Below, piece by piece: positions 1-8,934 of a stretch of 64,000 nucleotides of DNA. The position numbers and the translations under genes are program-made. The stretch lies in assembly GCF_000092065.1 (NCBI RefSeq), contig NC_009355.1, forward strand, positions 124,001 to 188,000, in the 5' to 3' direction. Within the stretch, counting starts at the first letter, position 1. The number at the start of each line of letters is the position of its first letter. Source of the stretch: Ostreococcus lucimarinus CCE9901 (Eukaryota; Chlorophyta; Mamiellophyceae; Mamiellales; Bathycoccaceae). The notes beneath the pieces were generated by a model. It was given only the letters and a program-made list of their open reading frames with translations, was not told where the DNA came from and did no database searches.

Positions 1-1110
1 GAAGACGTGCGCGCGGTCGCCGCGGTGGCCAAAGGTAGAAAGGTTGCCGACAACGTGTACGCCATGGTCGTCCCGGGTTCGGGCATCGTCAAGGAGCAAG
101 CCGAAGCCGAAGGCTTGGACGTCATCCTCAAGGAAGCTGGCTTCGACTGGCGCGAGCCCGGTTGCTCGATGTGTTTGGCAATGAACCCGGATAAGTTGCT
201 TCCGGGCGAACGCTGCGCGTCAACCTCCAACCGTAACTTTGAAGGTCGTCAAGGCAACGGCGGTCGCACGCACTTGATGTCGCCGGCGATGGCTGCCGCC
301 GCGGCCATCACGGGTAAGCTTTGCGACGTCCGCACCCTCGGCTCTGGCGCTGTCTTGACCGGCGAAGATGCTCCGGGTAAGCTCGAAAGCAAGGACTTCT
401 TATCGGACGCCTTGGTCACTTCCCCGCCGCCGCAAAAGAAGGACAACGGTCCGGCGGGCGCGGGCGGCATGGCCAAGTTTACCACCTTGAAGGGTGTAGC
501 CGCGGCCATGGAACTTCAGAACATCGACACCGATATGATCATCCCCAAGCAATTCTTGAAGACGATCAAGCGCACCGGCCTCGGAGTCTCTGCGTTTTAC
601 GAAATGCGTTACGACGAGCAAGGCGTCGAACGCCCGGATTTCGTGTTGAACAACGAGCCGTACCGCAACGCCTCCATTTTGGTCGCCGGTAACAATTTTG
701 GTTGCGGGTCTTCTCGTGAGCACGCGCCGTGGGCGATTAATGACTTCGGCATTCGATGCATCATCTCCACCGCCTTTGCCGACATCTTCTTCAACAACTG
801 CTTCAAGAACGCCATGTTGCCAATCGTTCTCGACGAAGCCACCGTGAACACGCTCATGGCGGACGCCAACGCCAAGCAAGAGCTCGAAATCGACTTGCCG
901 AACCAAGTCGTCATTCGATCAAACGGCGAGAAGATTCCATTCGAAGTCGACGAGTTCCGCAAGCACTGCTTGATCAACGGCTTGGACGACATCGGCTTGA
1001 CGATGCAGCAAGACGCCGACATCGCCGCGTTCGAGGCCAAGCGCACCGAAAACTTCCCGTGGCTCAACGGCGCCGGCTACGTCCAAGGCAGCGCCACCCC
1101 GGCGCGTTAA
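1..1110 (+). CDS. Fused 3-isopropylmalate dehydratase (LeuC C-terminal part + LeuD), 5' partial
   Basis: Leucine biosynthesis: isomerises 2- to 3-isopropylmalate through an Fe-S aconitase-type centre. The frame is open from base 1, so the start and most of the large-subunit domain lie upstream. Visible are the end of the LeuC-like domain, with the cluster-ligand motif [11 protein letters not shown] and the [10 protein letters not shown] signature, then a linker of about 40 residues. A complete small-subunit (LeuD swivel) domain follows from about residue 157, with [12 protein letters not shown] and [14 protein letters not shown]. Land plants and many bacteria encode the two subunits separately; fungi have them fused in this order. 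Here there is no stop or start between the domains, so it is one polypeptide. Plastid location is likely for an alga, but the N-terminus is not visible. Confidence 0.93.
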   Translation, partial: EDVRAVAAVAKGRKVADNVYAMVVPGSGIVKEQAEAEGLDVILKEAGFDWREPGCSMCLAMNPDKLLPGERCASTSNRNFEGRQGNGGRTHLMSPAMAAAAAITGKLCDVRTLGSGAVLTGEDAPGKLESKDFLSDALVTSPPPQKKDNGPAGAGGMAKFTTLKGVAAAMELQNIDTDMIIPKQFLKTIKRTGLGVSAFYEMRYDEQGVERPDFVLNNEPYRNASILVAGNNFGCGSSREHAPWAINDFGIRCIISTAFADIFFNNCFKNAMLPIVLDEATVNTLMADANAKQELEIDLPNQVVIRSNGEKIPFEVDEFRKHCLINGLDDIGLTMQQDADIAAFEAKRTENFPWLNGAGYVQGSATPAR

Positions 1111-1249
1111 TACCACGCACGTCGAAACTTTAGCACAACCACACGATTGCAACGATCACGTATTACCACTATCGACGCGCGTCTCCGCCGTCCGCGCTGG
1201 CCCCCTCATCCGCCACCGTCATCCGCACACCACCGCGCGTTTGCCCGAC

Positions 1250-2410
1250 ATGTTCCGCCGAGCCGGCGACAAATTTGCCGCGCGAACCGCGCGCGCGACG
1301 TTCGCGCTCTTCGGCGACGTCACCGCGTCCACGCGCGTTCCGCGCGCGTCGTCTCGCGCGCGACGGTTCGCCCAACCGTCAGCCATCGCCATCGCGCGCG
1401 AATTCGCCGACGACGCGCACAATCGCGTGCGCTACCCTTCGCCCGAGGTGAAGATCGGCCAGCCCGCGCCGCAGTTCGATTCTCCCGCGTGCGTCGACGG
1501 CGATCTCGGCCGGGTGAAGCTGAGCGATTACCTCGGGAAGTATTGCGTGGTGTTCTTCTACCCGCTCGACTTTACGTTTGTGTGCCCGACGGAGATCACG
1601 GCGTTTAACGATCGCGCGGATGAATTCGAAGCGCTGAACACGAAAGTGATAGCGGTGTCGACGGATAGTGAGTACTCGCACTTGGCGTGGACGATGATGG
1701 AACGCGAACGAGGCGGTTTGGGGGCGATGCGGATACCGATCGTGAGCGACCGGACGAAGGAGATCAGCGCCAAGTACGGAGTGCTGTTCGAAGACCGAGG
1801 AATTGCGCTGAGAGGGCTGTTTATCATCGACGACGAGGGGATCGTGCAGCAGATCACGATGAATAACTTGCCCGTGGGGCGGAGCGTGGACGAGACGCTG
1901 CGGCTCGTGCGAGCGTTTCAGTACACGGCGGAACACGGCGAGGTGTGTCCGGCGGGATGGACGCCCGGTGCGCCCACGATGATCGATGATCCTGAAAAGT
2001 CCAAGACGTATTTCGAGCAACACGCTGGCGCGCCAAGTGGGGGATCGTCTTCAAGCGGCGGTTCGTCGAACGGCGATTTCGCCGCCAAGCTCACGCCCAT
2101 CGCGTCGCGCGCAGACTTCAACGCCTTGATCGCTGGACCCAAGCCAGTCGTCGTTGATTTCATGGCGAGCTGGTGCGGCAAGTGTCGACAAATCGCCCCG
2201 GAGGTCGACAAGCTCATCGATCAGTACCCGGATGTCGTCTTCGCGAAATTCGACACGGCGCACGCGGATTTGGCGCCTCTCTCCAAGGAGTTGGGCATCG
2301 AGGCCATGCCGACTTTCAAGTTTTACAAGGACGGCAAAGAAGTCAACGAAGTGATCGGTTACAAGCCTAAGCTCTTGCGCGACGCCGTTGTTGATTTCGC
2401 GGGCCATTGA
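1250..2410 (+). CDS. 2-Cys peroxiredoxin fused to a C-terminal thioredoxin domain
   Basis: A peroxidase carrying its own reductant domain. I start at the first ATG, at 1250, giving 386 residues. An Arg/Ala-rich N-terminus of about 60 residues resembles an organelle transit peptide. The typical 2-Cys peroxiredoxin follows, with peroxidatic Cys112 in FTFVCPTE and resolving Cys233 in GEVCPAGW. A Ser/Gly-rich linker (about residues 260-280) leads to a complete thioredoxin fold with WCGKC (Cys309, Cys312) and the cis-Pro region [12 protein letters not shown]. The active site has Lys where most thioredoxins have Pro (WCGPC). Chloroplast or mitochondrial targeting is inferred from the N-terminus only. 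The stop lies 30 bp from the stop of the convergent PTAR1 gene. Domain assignments are secure; self-reduction within the fusion is inference. Confidence 0.95.
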   Translation: MFRRAGDKFAARTARATFALFGDVTASTRVPRASSRARRFAQPSAIAIAREFADDAHNRVRYPSPEVKIGQPAPQFDSPACVDGDLGRVKLSDYLGKYCVVFFYPLDFTFVCPTEITAFNDRADEFEALNTKVIAVSTDSEYSHLAWTMMERERGGLGAMRIPIVSDRTKEISAKYGVLFEDRGIALRGLFIIDDEGIVQQITMNNLPVGRSVDETLRLVRAFQYTAEHGEVCPAGWTPGAPTMIDDPEKSKTYFEQHAGAPSGGSSSSGGSSNGDFAAKLTPIASRADFNALIAGPKPVVVDFMASWCGKCRQIAPEVDKLIDQYPDVVFAKFDTAHADLAPLSKELGIEAMPTFKFYKDGKEVNEVIGYKPKLLRDAVVDFAGH

Positions 2411-2440
2411 GACAATTATTTTACAAAACAGTTCCTATCG

Positions 2441-3613
2441 CTAAACGCGCGCTTTTGATTCCACCTCCACCGTGCTTCCATTCGTCGCCCGTGTGTGCTT
2501 GATGACCACACTTTCACCACGCTCGCGCGCTACTCTGACGTTCATCCAAATCTCGAATGCGAGTGCGAGGCGACGTTGCGTCGGCGCGTCGCGTTCCGCC
2601 CGAGCTGGATCTACTCTAACGATCTCGTCGACGTCGCACTGTTCGTGGATAAACGATTTAATGCTCGCAAAAACGTCGCCATCGCGTGGAAACGCACAAA
2701 TCATCGTGTCGAACACGAATCTGTAGTACGACCACAGCGCCTCGTGTCCCGGGTATTGGCGTATGAGGTGACGCGACAATTCGTCTTCATAGAGTACAAT
2801 CGAACGACGATCCGCCGGCCGCGCGCCCAACGCGCGCTTGACGATGTGCGACCGGTAGTGCAACGCGCAATGATCGCTCACGCTCGTTCGCACGCGGCGT
2901 TCGTTTTCACAGAGCTCTTGATCTAACAACTCCCGACGGTTCGGCAAAAGGCGCCGCAGCGCCCACGCGCGATGCGACCACGCCGCGTAATTCAATCTCT
3001 TCTTCAACACCGCCGCGTCGCACGCCCGGCACTCTTCTCGAAACGTTTCTAGCGCCCACGCGTCCTTTTTCGACCCATCACCAATCACCGCCGCGCGCGC
3101 GGCGTCGATCACCCATCGCCGGTGCGCCCAAGCGCTCGGCGCCTTTGGAAATCGACTCTGCACCGCGCGCGCAAACGCCAACTCATCGCGCGCGCCTTCC
3201 ACCAATCCGTCCCGCTCGCGCGCGCTCATCTTCTCGACGCCGTCGAATCGCGCCTTCATCGTTCTCTTTCGCGCGTTCCACGCCGTGGCGTGATCGCCGT
3301 TCGCGCACAGCGCCGTCGCCGCCGCGTCGAAATCCGCGTCGTCGTCGTCGCCCTCCCATCGCCTCGCCGACGCCTCGCGCACGCCCACGACGGCGTCGTG
3401 CGACATCACCAGCGCGTCGCCGCACGCGTAAAACGCGTCCGGCATTCGCGACGCGTTCTCGTCGCCTCGCGTCGTTCCGAACAGCGCCGCTCGCGACACG
3501 TCCGGCGCGTGTTCGACGCTCCGCACCGCGCGCGTCCCGCTCGCGTCGTCGCGCGCGCCGAGCAATCGATCGAGCTCGATCGCCATCGCCGTCGCGCGCG
3601 CGCTCGGCGCCAT
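2441..3613 (-). CDS. PTAR1: PTAR1-like protein prenyltransferase alpha subunit
   Basis: 390 residues starting at the ATG at 3613. Several prenyltransferase-alpha (PPTA) helical repeats are visible, each with the aromatic/Arg pattern of the family: SAWAHRRWVID, NYAAWSHRAWALRR, DHCALHYRSHIVKR and HEALWSYYRFVFD. The order and spacing match PTAR1 rather than the FNTA or RabGGTA subunits. In animals PTAR1 pairs with the RabGGTase beta subunit as geranylgeranyltransferase III, which acts on Ykt6 and FBXL2; that role is transferred from the family, not seen here. The gene is convergent with the Prx-Trx gene. It shares a 56-bp intergenic region with the divergent lectin gene. Confidence 0.85.
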   Translation of the reverse strand: MAPSARATAMAIELDRLLGARDDASGTRAVRSVEHAPDVSRAALFGTTRGDENASRMPDAFYACGDALVMSHDAVVGVREASARRWEGDDDDADFDAAATALCANGDHATAWNARKRTMKARFDGVEKMSARERDGLVEGARDELAFARAVQSRFPKAPSAWAHRRWVIDAARAAVIGDGSKKDAWALETFREECRACDAAVLKKRLNYAAWSHRAWALRRLLPNRRELLDQELCENERRVRTSVSDHCALHYRSHIVKRALGARPADRRSIVLYEDELSRHLIRQYPGHEALWSYYRFVFDTMICAFPRDGDVFASIKSFIHEQCDVDEIVRVDPARAERDAPTQRRLALAFEIWMNVRVARERGESVVIKHTRATNGSTVEVESKARV

Positions 3614-3669
3614 CGCGCCGCGCCGCGCGCCGCGCGGTGCCGCACATCGCGCCCGGCCGGGCCGGCGCG

Positions 3670-4599
3670 ATGCCGCGGCCGCATCGCGCGCGCGGCGTCG
3701 CGCTCGCCGCGCTGCTGACGCTCGCGCGCGCGTCGCGCGTCGCCGCCGACGTCGCGGTGCGCGACTTCGCGCAGACGGGGACGTCGTGGACGTTCCAGGG
3801 CGTCGCCGCGCCGGCCAAGTCGAGCGAGGCGAGCGACGCGCACGCGCTGCGGGTGACGCCCGCGCGCGCGAACGCGGCGGGAAGCGCGTTCGCGACGAGC
3901 AAACAGCTCGTCGGCGGTGGATTCGTGGCGGAGTTCGCGTTCGCGATCACGACGCCCGCGAACGTGGAGGTGCCGTGCGAGGGGGTGGACCACGCGCCGG
4001 CGACGTGCTCGCGAAGAGGCGGCGACGGATTGGCGTTTGTGATACAAAACGCCGATGGAAGGGCGCTGGGGGGGGGAGGAGGACAGATTGGGTACGGGGG
4101 GATCGTGAACTGCGTCGCGGTGGAGTTCGACACGTTTCACGACGCGCATTCGAGAGACCCGTATCATAACCACGTGGCGGTTATGACGCGCGGCGCGAAG
4201 GCGCCGGCGTTGGCGACGCACGACGCGGCGATCGGGACGAGCGTGACGGTGCCGAATTTATCCGACGGTGAGCGTCACGTCGTGCGCGTGGTCTACGACC
4301 CAGACTTTGTCCCCGAGGACGCGTCGCACAAGAGTTTCCGCGGCGGCGCGTACCTGCTCGATTTGATGCGCGACTACAAGCACGGTTTAGGAACGATGAA
4401 AGTCTTCATCGACGATCTCGCCGATCCCGTCTTGACGGTGCCGATCAACTTGGCCGCGTTCATGGACTTGGACAACGGTCGCGCCTGGGTCGGTTTCACC
4501 GCCGCGACCGGGCGTTCGATGCAGAACCACGACGTGCAGAGTTTTTCGTTTCGCGAGCGCGTCGGCGGCGGCTTTGTTCCCGGCGTCGCCGTCGCGTGA
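3670..4599 (+). CDS. Secreted L-type (legume-like) lectin domain protein
   Basis: 309 residues, starting at the ATG at 3670. Upstream in-frame sequence is Arg-rich antisense of PTAR1 and is excluded. A signal peptide of about 25 residues has the hydrophobic core GVALAALLTLA. The rest is a concanavalin-like/L-type lectin jelly roll: GGDGLAFVIQNA, then CVAVEFDTFHDAHSRDP followed by NHVAVMT, the metal/carbohydrate loop region of legume lectins, and a terminal strand GRAWVGFTAATG. A single Cys pair near residues 102 and 110 may form a disulfide. No transmembrane anchor or KDEL-like tail is visible, so it is more likely secreted, vacuolar or cell-surface than a VIP36/ERGIC53 cargo receptor. The sugar specificity is unknown. 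Confidence 0.85.
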   Translation: MPRPHRARGVALAALLTLARASRVAADVAVRDFAQTGTSWTFQGVAAPAKSSEASDAHALRVTPARANAAGSAFATSKQLVGGGFVAEFAFAITTPANVEVPCEGVDHAPATCSRRGGDGLAFVIQNADGRALGGGGGQIGYGGIVNCVAVEFDTFHDAHSRDPYHNHVAVMTRGAKAPALATHDAAIGTSVTVPNLSDGERHVVRVVYDPDFVPEDASHKSFRGGAYLLDLMRDYKHGLGTMKVFIDDLADPVLTVPINLAAFMDLDNGRAWVGFTAATGRSMQNHDVQSFSFRERVGGGFVPGVAVA

Positions 4600-4916
4600 T
4601 CACCGTCTCCATTCCTGTTGTACAATACCATCGCATCGCACGTGTCGCGTTCGCATCTTTCGCATCCATCGCTCATCTCTCGCGCTCGTCCGTTCGTTCG
4701 AGTCCGATCCGATCCTCGTTCGATTCGCCGCGCTCTGACTGTCGAAGTTTCTCGAATCGCGCGCTCGATCGCGATCGCCATTCCGCGCCGCGCCCGCGCG
4801 TCTGTCGTCGCCGCGCGCTCGCGCACGACTCGCACTCGCGCGCGCACGGCTCGCGCACGCTCGCGCGCGACTCGCGGAGCGCGAACGCGCGTCGTCGACG
4901 CCGCATTCGTCGAAAG
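4600..4916 (+). promoter_or_regulatory. 5' region of the Sec-PDI gene
   Basis: 317 bases between the lectin stop and the PDI start. The sequence is dominated by CGCG/TCGC runs (4710-4905). It holds no ORF with recognisable protein similarity; the open frame read through it is an Arg/Ser-rich artefact. It presumably contains the lectin terminator and the PDI promoter/leader. No clear promoter motif was identified. Confidence 0.4.
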
Positions 4917-5585
4917 ATGGCGACGATGGCGCGCGTCGTCGCGATGGCGTTCGCGACGCTCGCGCTCGTCGCGGGCGCCGACGCGAGCGCGTTCGTCGGC
5001 ACGGACGCGAACTTCGATCGCGAGGTGATGAACTCGGGGAAACACGTCTTCGTGAAGTACCTCGCGCCGTGGTGAGGACACTGCAAGTCGATGAAACCGG
5101 CGTGGGATCGACTTGGGGCGGATTACAAGGACAGCGCGAGCGTGATGATCGTCGACGTGGATTGCACGGCGGAGGGATCTGGAACGTGCGCAAAGGTTGG
5201 AGTGAAGGGATACCCGACGATAAAGTATTACCCGGCGGGGGATAAGAAGGGTAAGGATTACCAGGGCGGACGGGATTACGACGCGTTGAAGTCGTTCGTG
5301 ACGAAGACGCTGGATAAGCCGTTGTGCGACGCGGCGACGAAGAAGGGGTGCGCGAAGAACGAAGTCGAATTCTTGAAGAAGATGGACGGTAAGTCGAAGT
5401 CTGAACTCAAAAGCGAGTTGAAGGAAAAGACTGCCGAGTTGAACGAAATCAAGAAGGAGATGAAGGCGGCGACAAAGGAGTTCAACGCGAAGACGCAAGC
5501 GTGGAAGAAGCGCCAAGCCGTCATAAACCGCGCGAACAAGCTCCTCAACGACCTCATCGCGGCGTCGGACAAGACTGAGCTTTAA
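4917..5585 (+). CDS. PDI-like thioredoxin-fold selenoprotein (UGA-Sec in the W-U-G-H-C active site)
   Basis: 222 residues with one in-frame TGA at 5073-5075, codon 53. The codons around it read Leu-Ala-Pro-Trp-TGA-Gly-His-Cys-Lys, so TGA sits exactly at the first redox Cys of the PDI motif WCGHC. The thioredoxin fold continues normally after it (MIVDVDCTAEG, VKGYPTIKYYPAGD), so this is Sec recoding rather than a stop or frameshift. An N-terminal signal peptide follows MATMARVVAM. The C-terminal part (about residues 150-215) is a Lys/Glu-rich helical region. The protein ends KTEL, reminiscent of an ER-retention signal though not a strict KDEL match. It is an oxidoreductase of the secretory pathway by family. 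A SECIS element lies about 70 nt after the stop. Selenoprotein PDIs are among the known Ostreococcus selenoproteins. Confidence 0.93.
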
Positions 5586-5640
5586 AACCGCGGTCATTTA
5601 TCAAGATACGAACCGTTACCACGCGAGTGCGTAGTCCGAA

Positions 5641-5715
5641 GTTGAGAACACACGTGACGTTTCGTCTCAAAGATCGCTTTCACGCGATTGAGACGCGACT
5701 GATTTTGACAACGGA
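5641..5715 (+). promoter_or_regulatory. SECIS element (type II) in the 3' UTR of the Sec-PDI gene
   Basis: The core fits the eukaryotic SECIS model base by base. A 5' quartet TGAC lies at 5655-5658. A 10-nt stem strand at 5659-5668 pairs with 5690-5699 with one mismatch and one wobble. Unpaired AAAG is at 5669-5672. A 5-bp apical mini-helix pairs ATCGC (5673-5677) with GCGAT (5684-5688) around a 6-nt loop. The 3' quartet TGAT is at 5700-5703. The AA bulge followed by an extra mini-stem makes it type II. It lies in an unusually long (242 bp) convergent gap before the ClpB gene. Confidence 0.92.
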
Positions 5716-5827
5716 GGATGAAAAACGCTTCACCGCAACGAATAATCAAGATAAATTTTTCATGTAATGGAAAGAATCAAACAACAATCGCTTATTAGTG
5801 TGTGCCTAGAGTGACTTCGAGTGATCT

Positions 5828-8272
5828 CTATAAGTTGGCGGACTCATCTTCGGAGTCTTGCGCGTGGATGTCGTAAACCTCGCGCACAATCTTCGGACCG
5901 TTGGAAAGGCAAATACCCTGGCGGTCCGCCGTGACAAGGATTGTGTCGTCTTCGTTGAACACACCTCGCAACATCGCATTAGCCAAGGGCTGAATGAGTT
6001 CTCGTTGAATCGCCCGACGCACCGGACGCGCACCGTACGCCGGATCGTATCCTTGTCGCGCCAAGTGCTCGATGGCGCTTCTGTCCAACGAGAGGTTCAT
6101 GCGCTGGGTGTCGATGCGCTGCGACAACTTCTTCGTTTGCAACTGCACAATCTCTTCGATTTGGGCGTGCGTCAACGGCTCAAAAACAATAAACTCGTCG
6201 AGACGGTTGACGAATTCGGGGCGGAAGTGCGAGCGAACGTGCTGCATGACCGCATCCTTGACGTTCACCTTGTTGCGACGCTTGTTGGCGTAGGAAATCT
6301 CATCCGAACCCAAGTTGGAAGTCATGATGATCAAGCAGTTACGGAAAGACACGTTGCGACCTTGCGTGTCGGTGACGTGGCCCTCATCCAGAAGTTGCAA
6401 CAAGACGTTGAAAACGTCCACGTGCGCCTTTTCAATTTCATCAAACAACACGACCGAATACGGTTTTTGACGGACCGCATCCGTCAACATACCGCCCTCG
6501 TCGTAGCCCACGTAGCCCGGAGGGGCGCCGATCAAGCGCGCGACGGAGTGCTTCTCCATGTATTCGCTCATATCAAGACGCACCAGAGCGGTGTCGGAGT
6601 TGAACAAATAGCTCGCCAAGGCTTTGGCGAGCTCCGTCTTACCCACACCAGTCGGGCCGAGGAACATGAAGGACGCCACCGGTCCGTTCGGATCGGCGAG
6701 ATCGGCTCGAGATCGCTGCACCGCCTCCGCGACAGACGTCACCGCGGCTTCTTGTCCGATCACGCGCTGATGAAGCTCGGCCTCGAGTTGCAACAGCTTG
6801 GCCTTCTCGCTCGACACAAGCTTGGCGACAGGCACACCCGTCCAACGGCTCACCACGGCGGCGACGTCGTTGTCGGTGACTTCTTCGCGCATCATGGCGC
6901 CGCCGTCTTTGAGTTCGAGCACGGCTGCCTCAGCCGCGGTGAGTTCATCTTCCGTCGTTTTGACTTGCTGTTCAAGCTTTTTCAATTCAGCTTGAGCGCG
7001 CCCGAGCTCGGCGGCGAGCACGGATCCAGCCTCGGCTTGGGTCGCCTGCGCGATTTTCATCTTGGCGTTTTCAACCTTGCGCTTGATGAAAGAGTTGTTC
7101 GCGTACGCGCGACGGTACTCGTCTTGAATGCGACGCTCCGTGTCATACTTGCTTTGCATCTCCTTGCGAGCCTTCTTCTCCACGCTAAGCGCGGCCGCAA
7201 TCTTCTGCAGCTCGGCGGCGGCGACGTTGGAAGTCCCCGCCTTGGCCAATTCGCCCGCGTTCTTGCGCAAGAGTTGATCGCGCTCCTTTTGAAGCTGCGC
7301 AATCTTGCGGTCCGCCATGTCCAAGCCGTCTGGCTTATGCGTCTTCATCATACGCACCGCAGCCGCGGCTTCATCGAGCAAATCGATCGCCTTATCCGGC
7401 AACTGGCGTCCGGAGACGTAGCGCGCGGATAACTGCGCCGCCGCCAAGAGAGCGCCTTCGCTGATGGCGATGTTGTGATGCTGCTCGTAACGCGGTCGCA
7501 GTCCCCGCAAAATGCTCACCGTATCATCTACGTTTGGTTCCTCCACCGGAACCTGCTGGAATCGGCGCTCTAACGCGGCATCTTGTTCGATAGTCTTCTT
7601 AAACTTGTCCGCCGACGTCGCGCCGACGCACCGAAGCAAGCCTCGCCCGAGGGCGGGTTTGAGAATCGCGGCTCCGTTGTTATTCATCGGCGGCGCCGGG
7701 CAAAGATTGTGAATATCATCGATGAACAACACCACCGGTCCCTTGGCCGTCGCGTCCACGACTTCTTGCACGATAATCGTCAAGCGCTCTTCAAATTCAC
7801 CGGGCATTTGGCACCCCGCGCCGACGGCGCCGAGGTCGACTTCGAGAAGCTTCGCCCCTCGCAGCGCCTGCGGCACGTCGTCGTTGACGATGCGTTGCGC
7901 CAAACCCTCGACGATGGCCGTCTTACCGACCCCAGACTGCCCGAGCAACACGGGGTTGTTCTTCGTTCGTCGACACAAGATGTGAATCAACCGTCGCACC
8001 TCCTCCTCGCGACCGACGAGCGGGTCGAGAAGGCCTCGACGCGCCTCATCCGTCACGTCGGTGCAAAACCGCTCGAGCGCGCTCAACTCCTCGTCCTCGG
8101 GATTTTGTGCACCGTTCTGCTGCTGCTGCATTTGCTGCATTTGTTGCTGCATCTGCCGCATCATCGCGATCTGCGCATCCTCTCTCGCGCTCGCGACGCT
8201 CGGCTTGGCCGCGTCGTCCACCGCGAACGCATTCGCCGCCCCCTGCGCGTCGTAAACCGCGCGTCGCGACAT
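5828..8272 (-). CDS. ClpB/Hsp100-family AAA+ disaggregase without N domain
   Basis: 814 residues from the ATG at 8272; the open frame upstream has only GTG. It lacks the Clp N-domain repeat and instead begins with about 60 residues including a Met/Gln-rich stretch (residues 38-52). NBD1 has Walker A GQSGVGKT (111-118). Its Walker B reads FIDD rather than FIDE, and the pore-loop region reads GAGCQMPGEF, lacking the usual aromatic of the family pattern. A coiled-coil middle domain follows. NBD2 is canonical: GPTGVGKT, pore loop GYVGYDEGG and Walker B VLFDEIEKAH. Mitochondrial Hsp78-type ClpBs also lack the N domain, but no clear presequence is visible. The C-terminus is acidic (DSEDESANL). Family assignment is certain; compartment and activity of NBD1 are open. 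Confidence 0.9.
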   Translation of the reverse strand: MSRRAVYDAQGAANAFAVDDAAKPSVASAREDAQIAMMRQMQQQMQQMQQQQNGAQNPEDEELSALERFCTDVTDEARRGLLDPLVGREEEVRRLIHILCRRTKNNPVLLGQSGVGKTAIVEGLAQRIVNDDVPQALRGAKLLEVDLGAVGAGCQMPGEFEERLTIIVQEVVDATAKGPVVLFIDDIHNLCPAPPMNNNGAAILKPALGRGLLRCVGATSADKFKKTIEQDAALERRFQQVPVEEPNVDDTVSILRGLRPRYEQHHNIAISEGALLAAAQLSARYVSGRQLPDKAIDLLDEAAAAVRMMKTHKPDGLDMADRKIAQLQKERDQLLRKNAGELAKAGTSNVAAAELQKIAAALSVEKKARKEMQSKYDTERRIQDEYRRAYANNSFIKRKVENAKMKIAQATQAEAGSVLAAELGRAQAELKKLEQQVKTTEDELTAAEAAVLELKDGGAMMREEVTDNDVAAVVSRWTGVPVAKLVSSEKAKLLQLEAELHQRVIGQEAAVTSVAEAVQRSRADLADPNGPVASFMFLGPTGVGKTELAKALASYLFNSDTALVRLDMSEYMEKHSVARLIGAPPGYVGYDEGGMLTDAVRQKPYSVVLFDEIEKAHVDVFNVLLQLLDEGHVTDTQGRNVSFRNCLIIMTSNLGSDEISYANKRRNKVNVKDAVMQHVRSHFRPEFVNRLDEFIVFEPLTHAQIEEIVQLQTKKLSQRIDTQRMNLSLDRSAIEHLARQGYDPAYGARPVRRAIQRELIQPLANAMLRGVFNEDDTILVTADRQGICLSNGPKIVREVYDIHAQDSEDESANL

Positions 8273-8934
8273 CGTCAGTCTTCGCGTCCACGCGCCGCGT
8301 CGCGCCACCGCGCGTCTCGCGCGCGCTCTCCCGCGCCTCTCTCTCTCTCTCCCGCGCCTCCTCGCGCTCCCCTACCCCTCGCCGCGCTCGCGCCGCGTCC
8401 CGCTCGACCCGCGGAACCTCGCGGAAGCTCCGATCGCCCCCTACCCCCGCGCCTTCCCACCGCGCGCGCCCCTCCCGCGCCTCGTCCGCGCTCGCACAGC
8501 GTTCAAATCGCGCGCTCGCGTCGTCGACGCACCGCGAGCATGCTCGAGATCGCCGCGCGTATCGCGCGCTGTCGCGCGATTAAAAACGCCACCGTCGTCC
8601 CGAGCGTCGCGAGCGTCACCGCGCGCTGCGTCCTCGCGTCCCGCGCCGCGAAATCGGCGCGCATCGCGGCGAGCATGACGTCGTTCGCGCGTTACCGAGC
8701 GTTCGGCGCGCGCGCGCGTCGCGCGGCGACAAAGTGGCGTCGATCGCGCGCCGCCGCCGGGCGAAAACCCAAACGCTCGAGCGGGCGCGTTCGACCCTGG
8801 ATTTGAAACCACCGCGCGAAACTCGCGAACCTGGCGCCGTCGATCGAACGCGCGTTTTTCGAACCTCGATCGAAACCGGTCGCGTCGACGCCCGCGCGAC
8901 GGCGCGACGGCGCGACACGGCGACGCCGCGCGCG
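8273..8934. other. 662-bp divergent intergenic region between ClpB and SAMHD1
   Basis: Very large for this genome. It contains a CT-rich tract (8330-8362, CTCTCTCT runs) just upstream of the ClpB start and otherwise CGCG-rich sequence. One small ATG-initiated ORF on the minus strand (8503-8676) is listed separately. The remainder probably holds the two promoters. No further gene could be supported. Confidence 0.4.
8503..8676 (-). CDS. Possible 57-residue single-span membrane protein
   Basis: A short ATG-initiated ORF with an in-frame TAA five codons upstream of the ATG, so its start is bounded. The product has an amphipathic N-terminus, one hydrophobic helix (TLATLGTTVAFLIA, residues 21-34) and a basic C-terminus ending RRRRERAI. 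That is the layout of small mitochondrial or ER tail proteins. An overlapping plus-strand frame (ATG near 8539, about 88 codons) also shows high GC3, so codon bias does not settle the strand. No family is recognised. Listed because the intergenic gap is otherwise unexplained. Confidence 0.35.
   Translation of the reverse strand: MLAAMRADFAARDARTQRAVTLATLGTTVAFLIARQRAIRAAISSMLAVRRRRERAI

Noticed and set aside
5073-5075. TGA read as a premature stop or frameshift making the PDI gene a pseudogene
   Set aside because: The frame is intact on both sides, the TGA replaces a catalytic Cys exactly, and a SECIS follows the normal stop.
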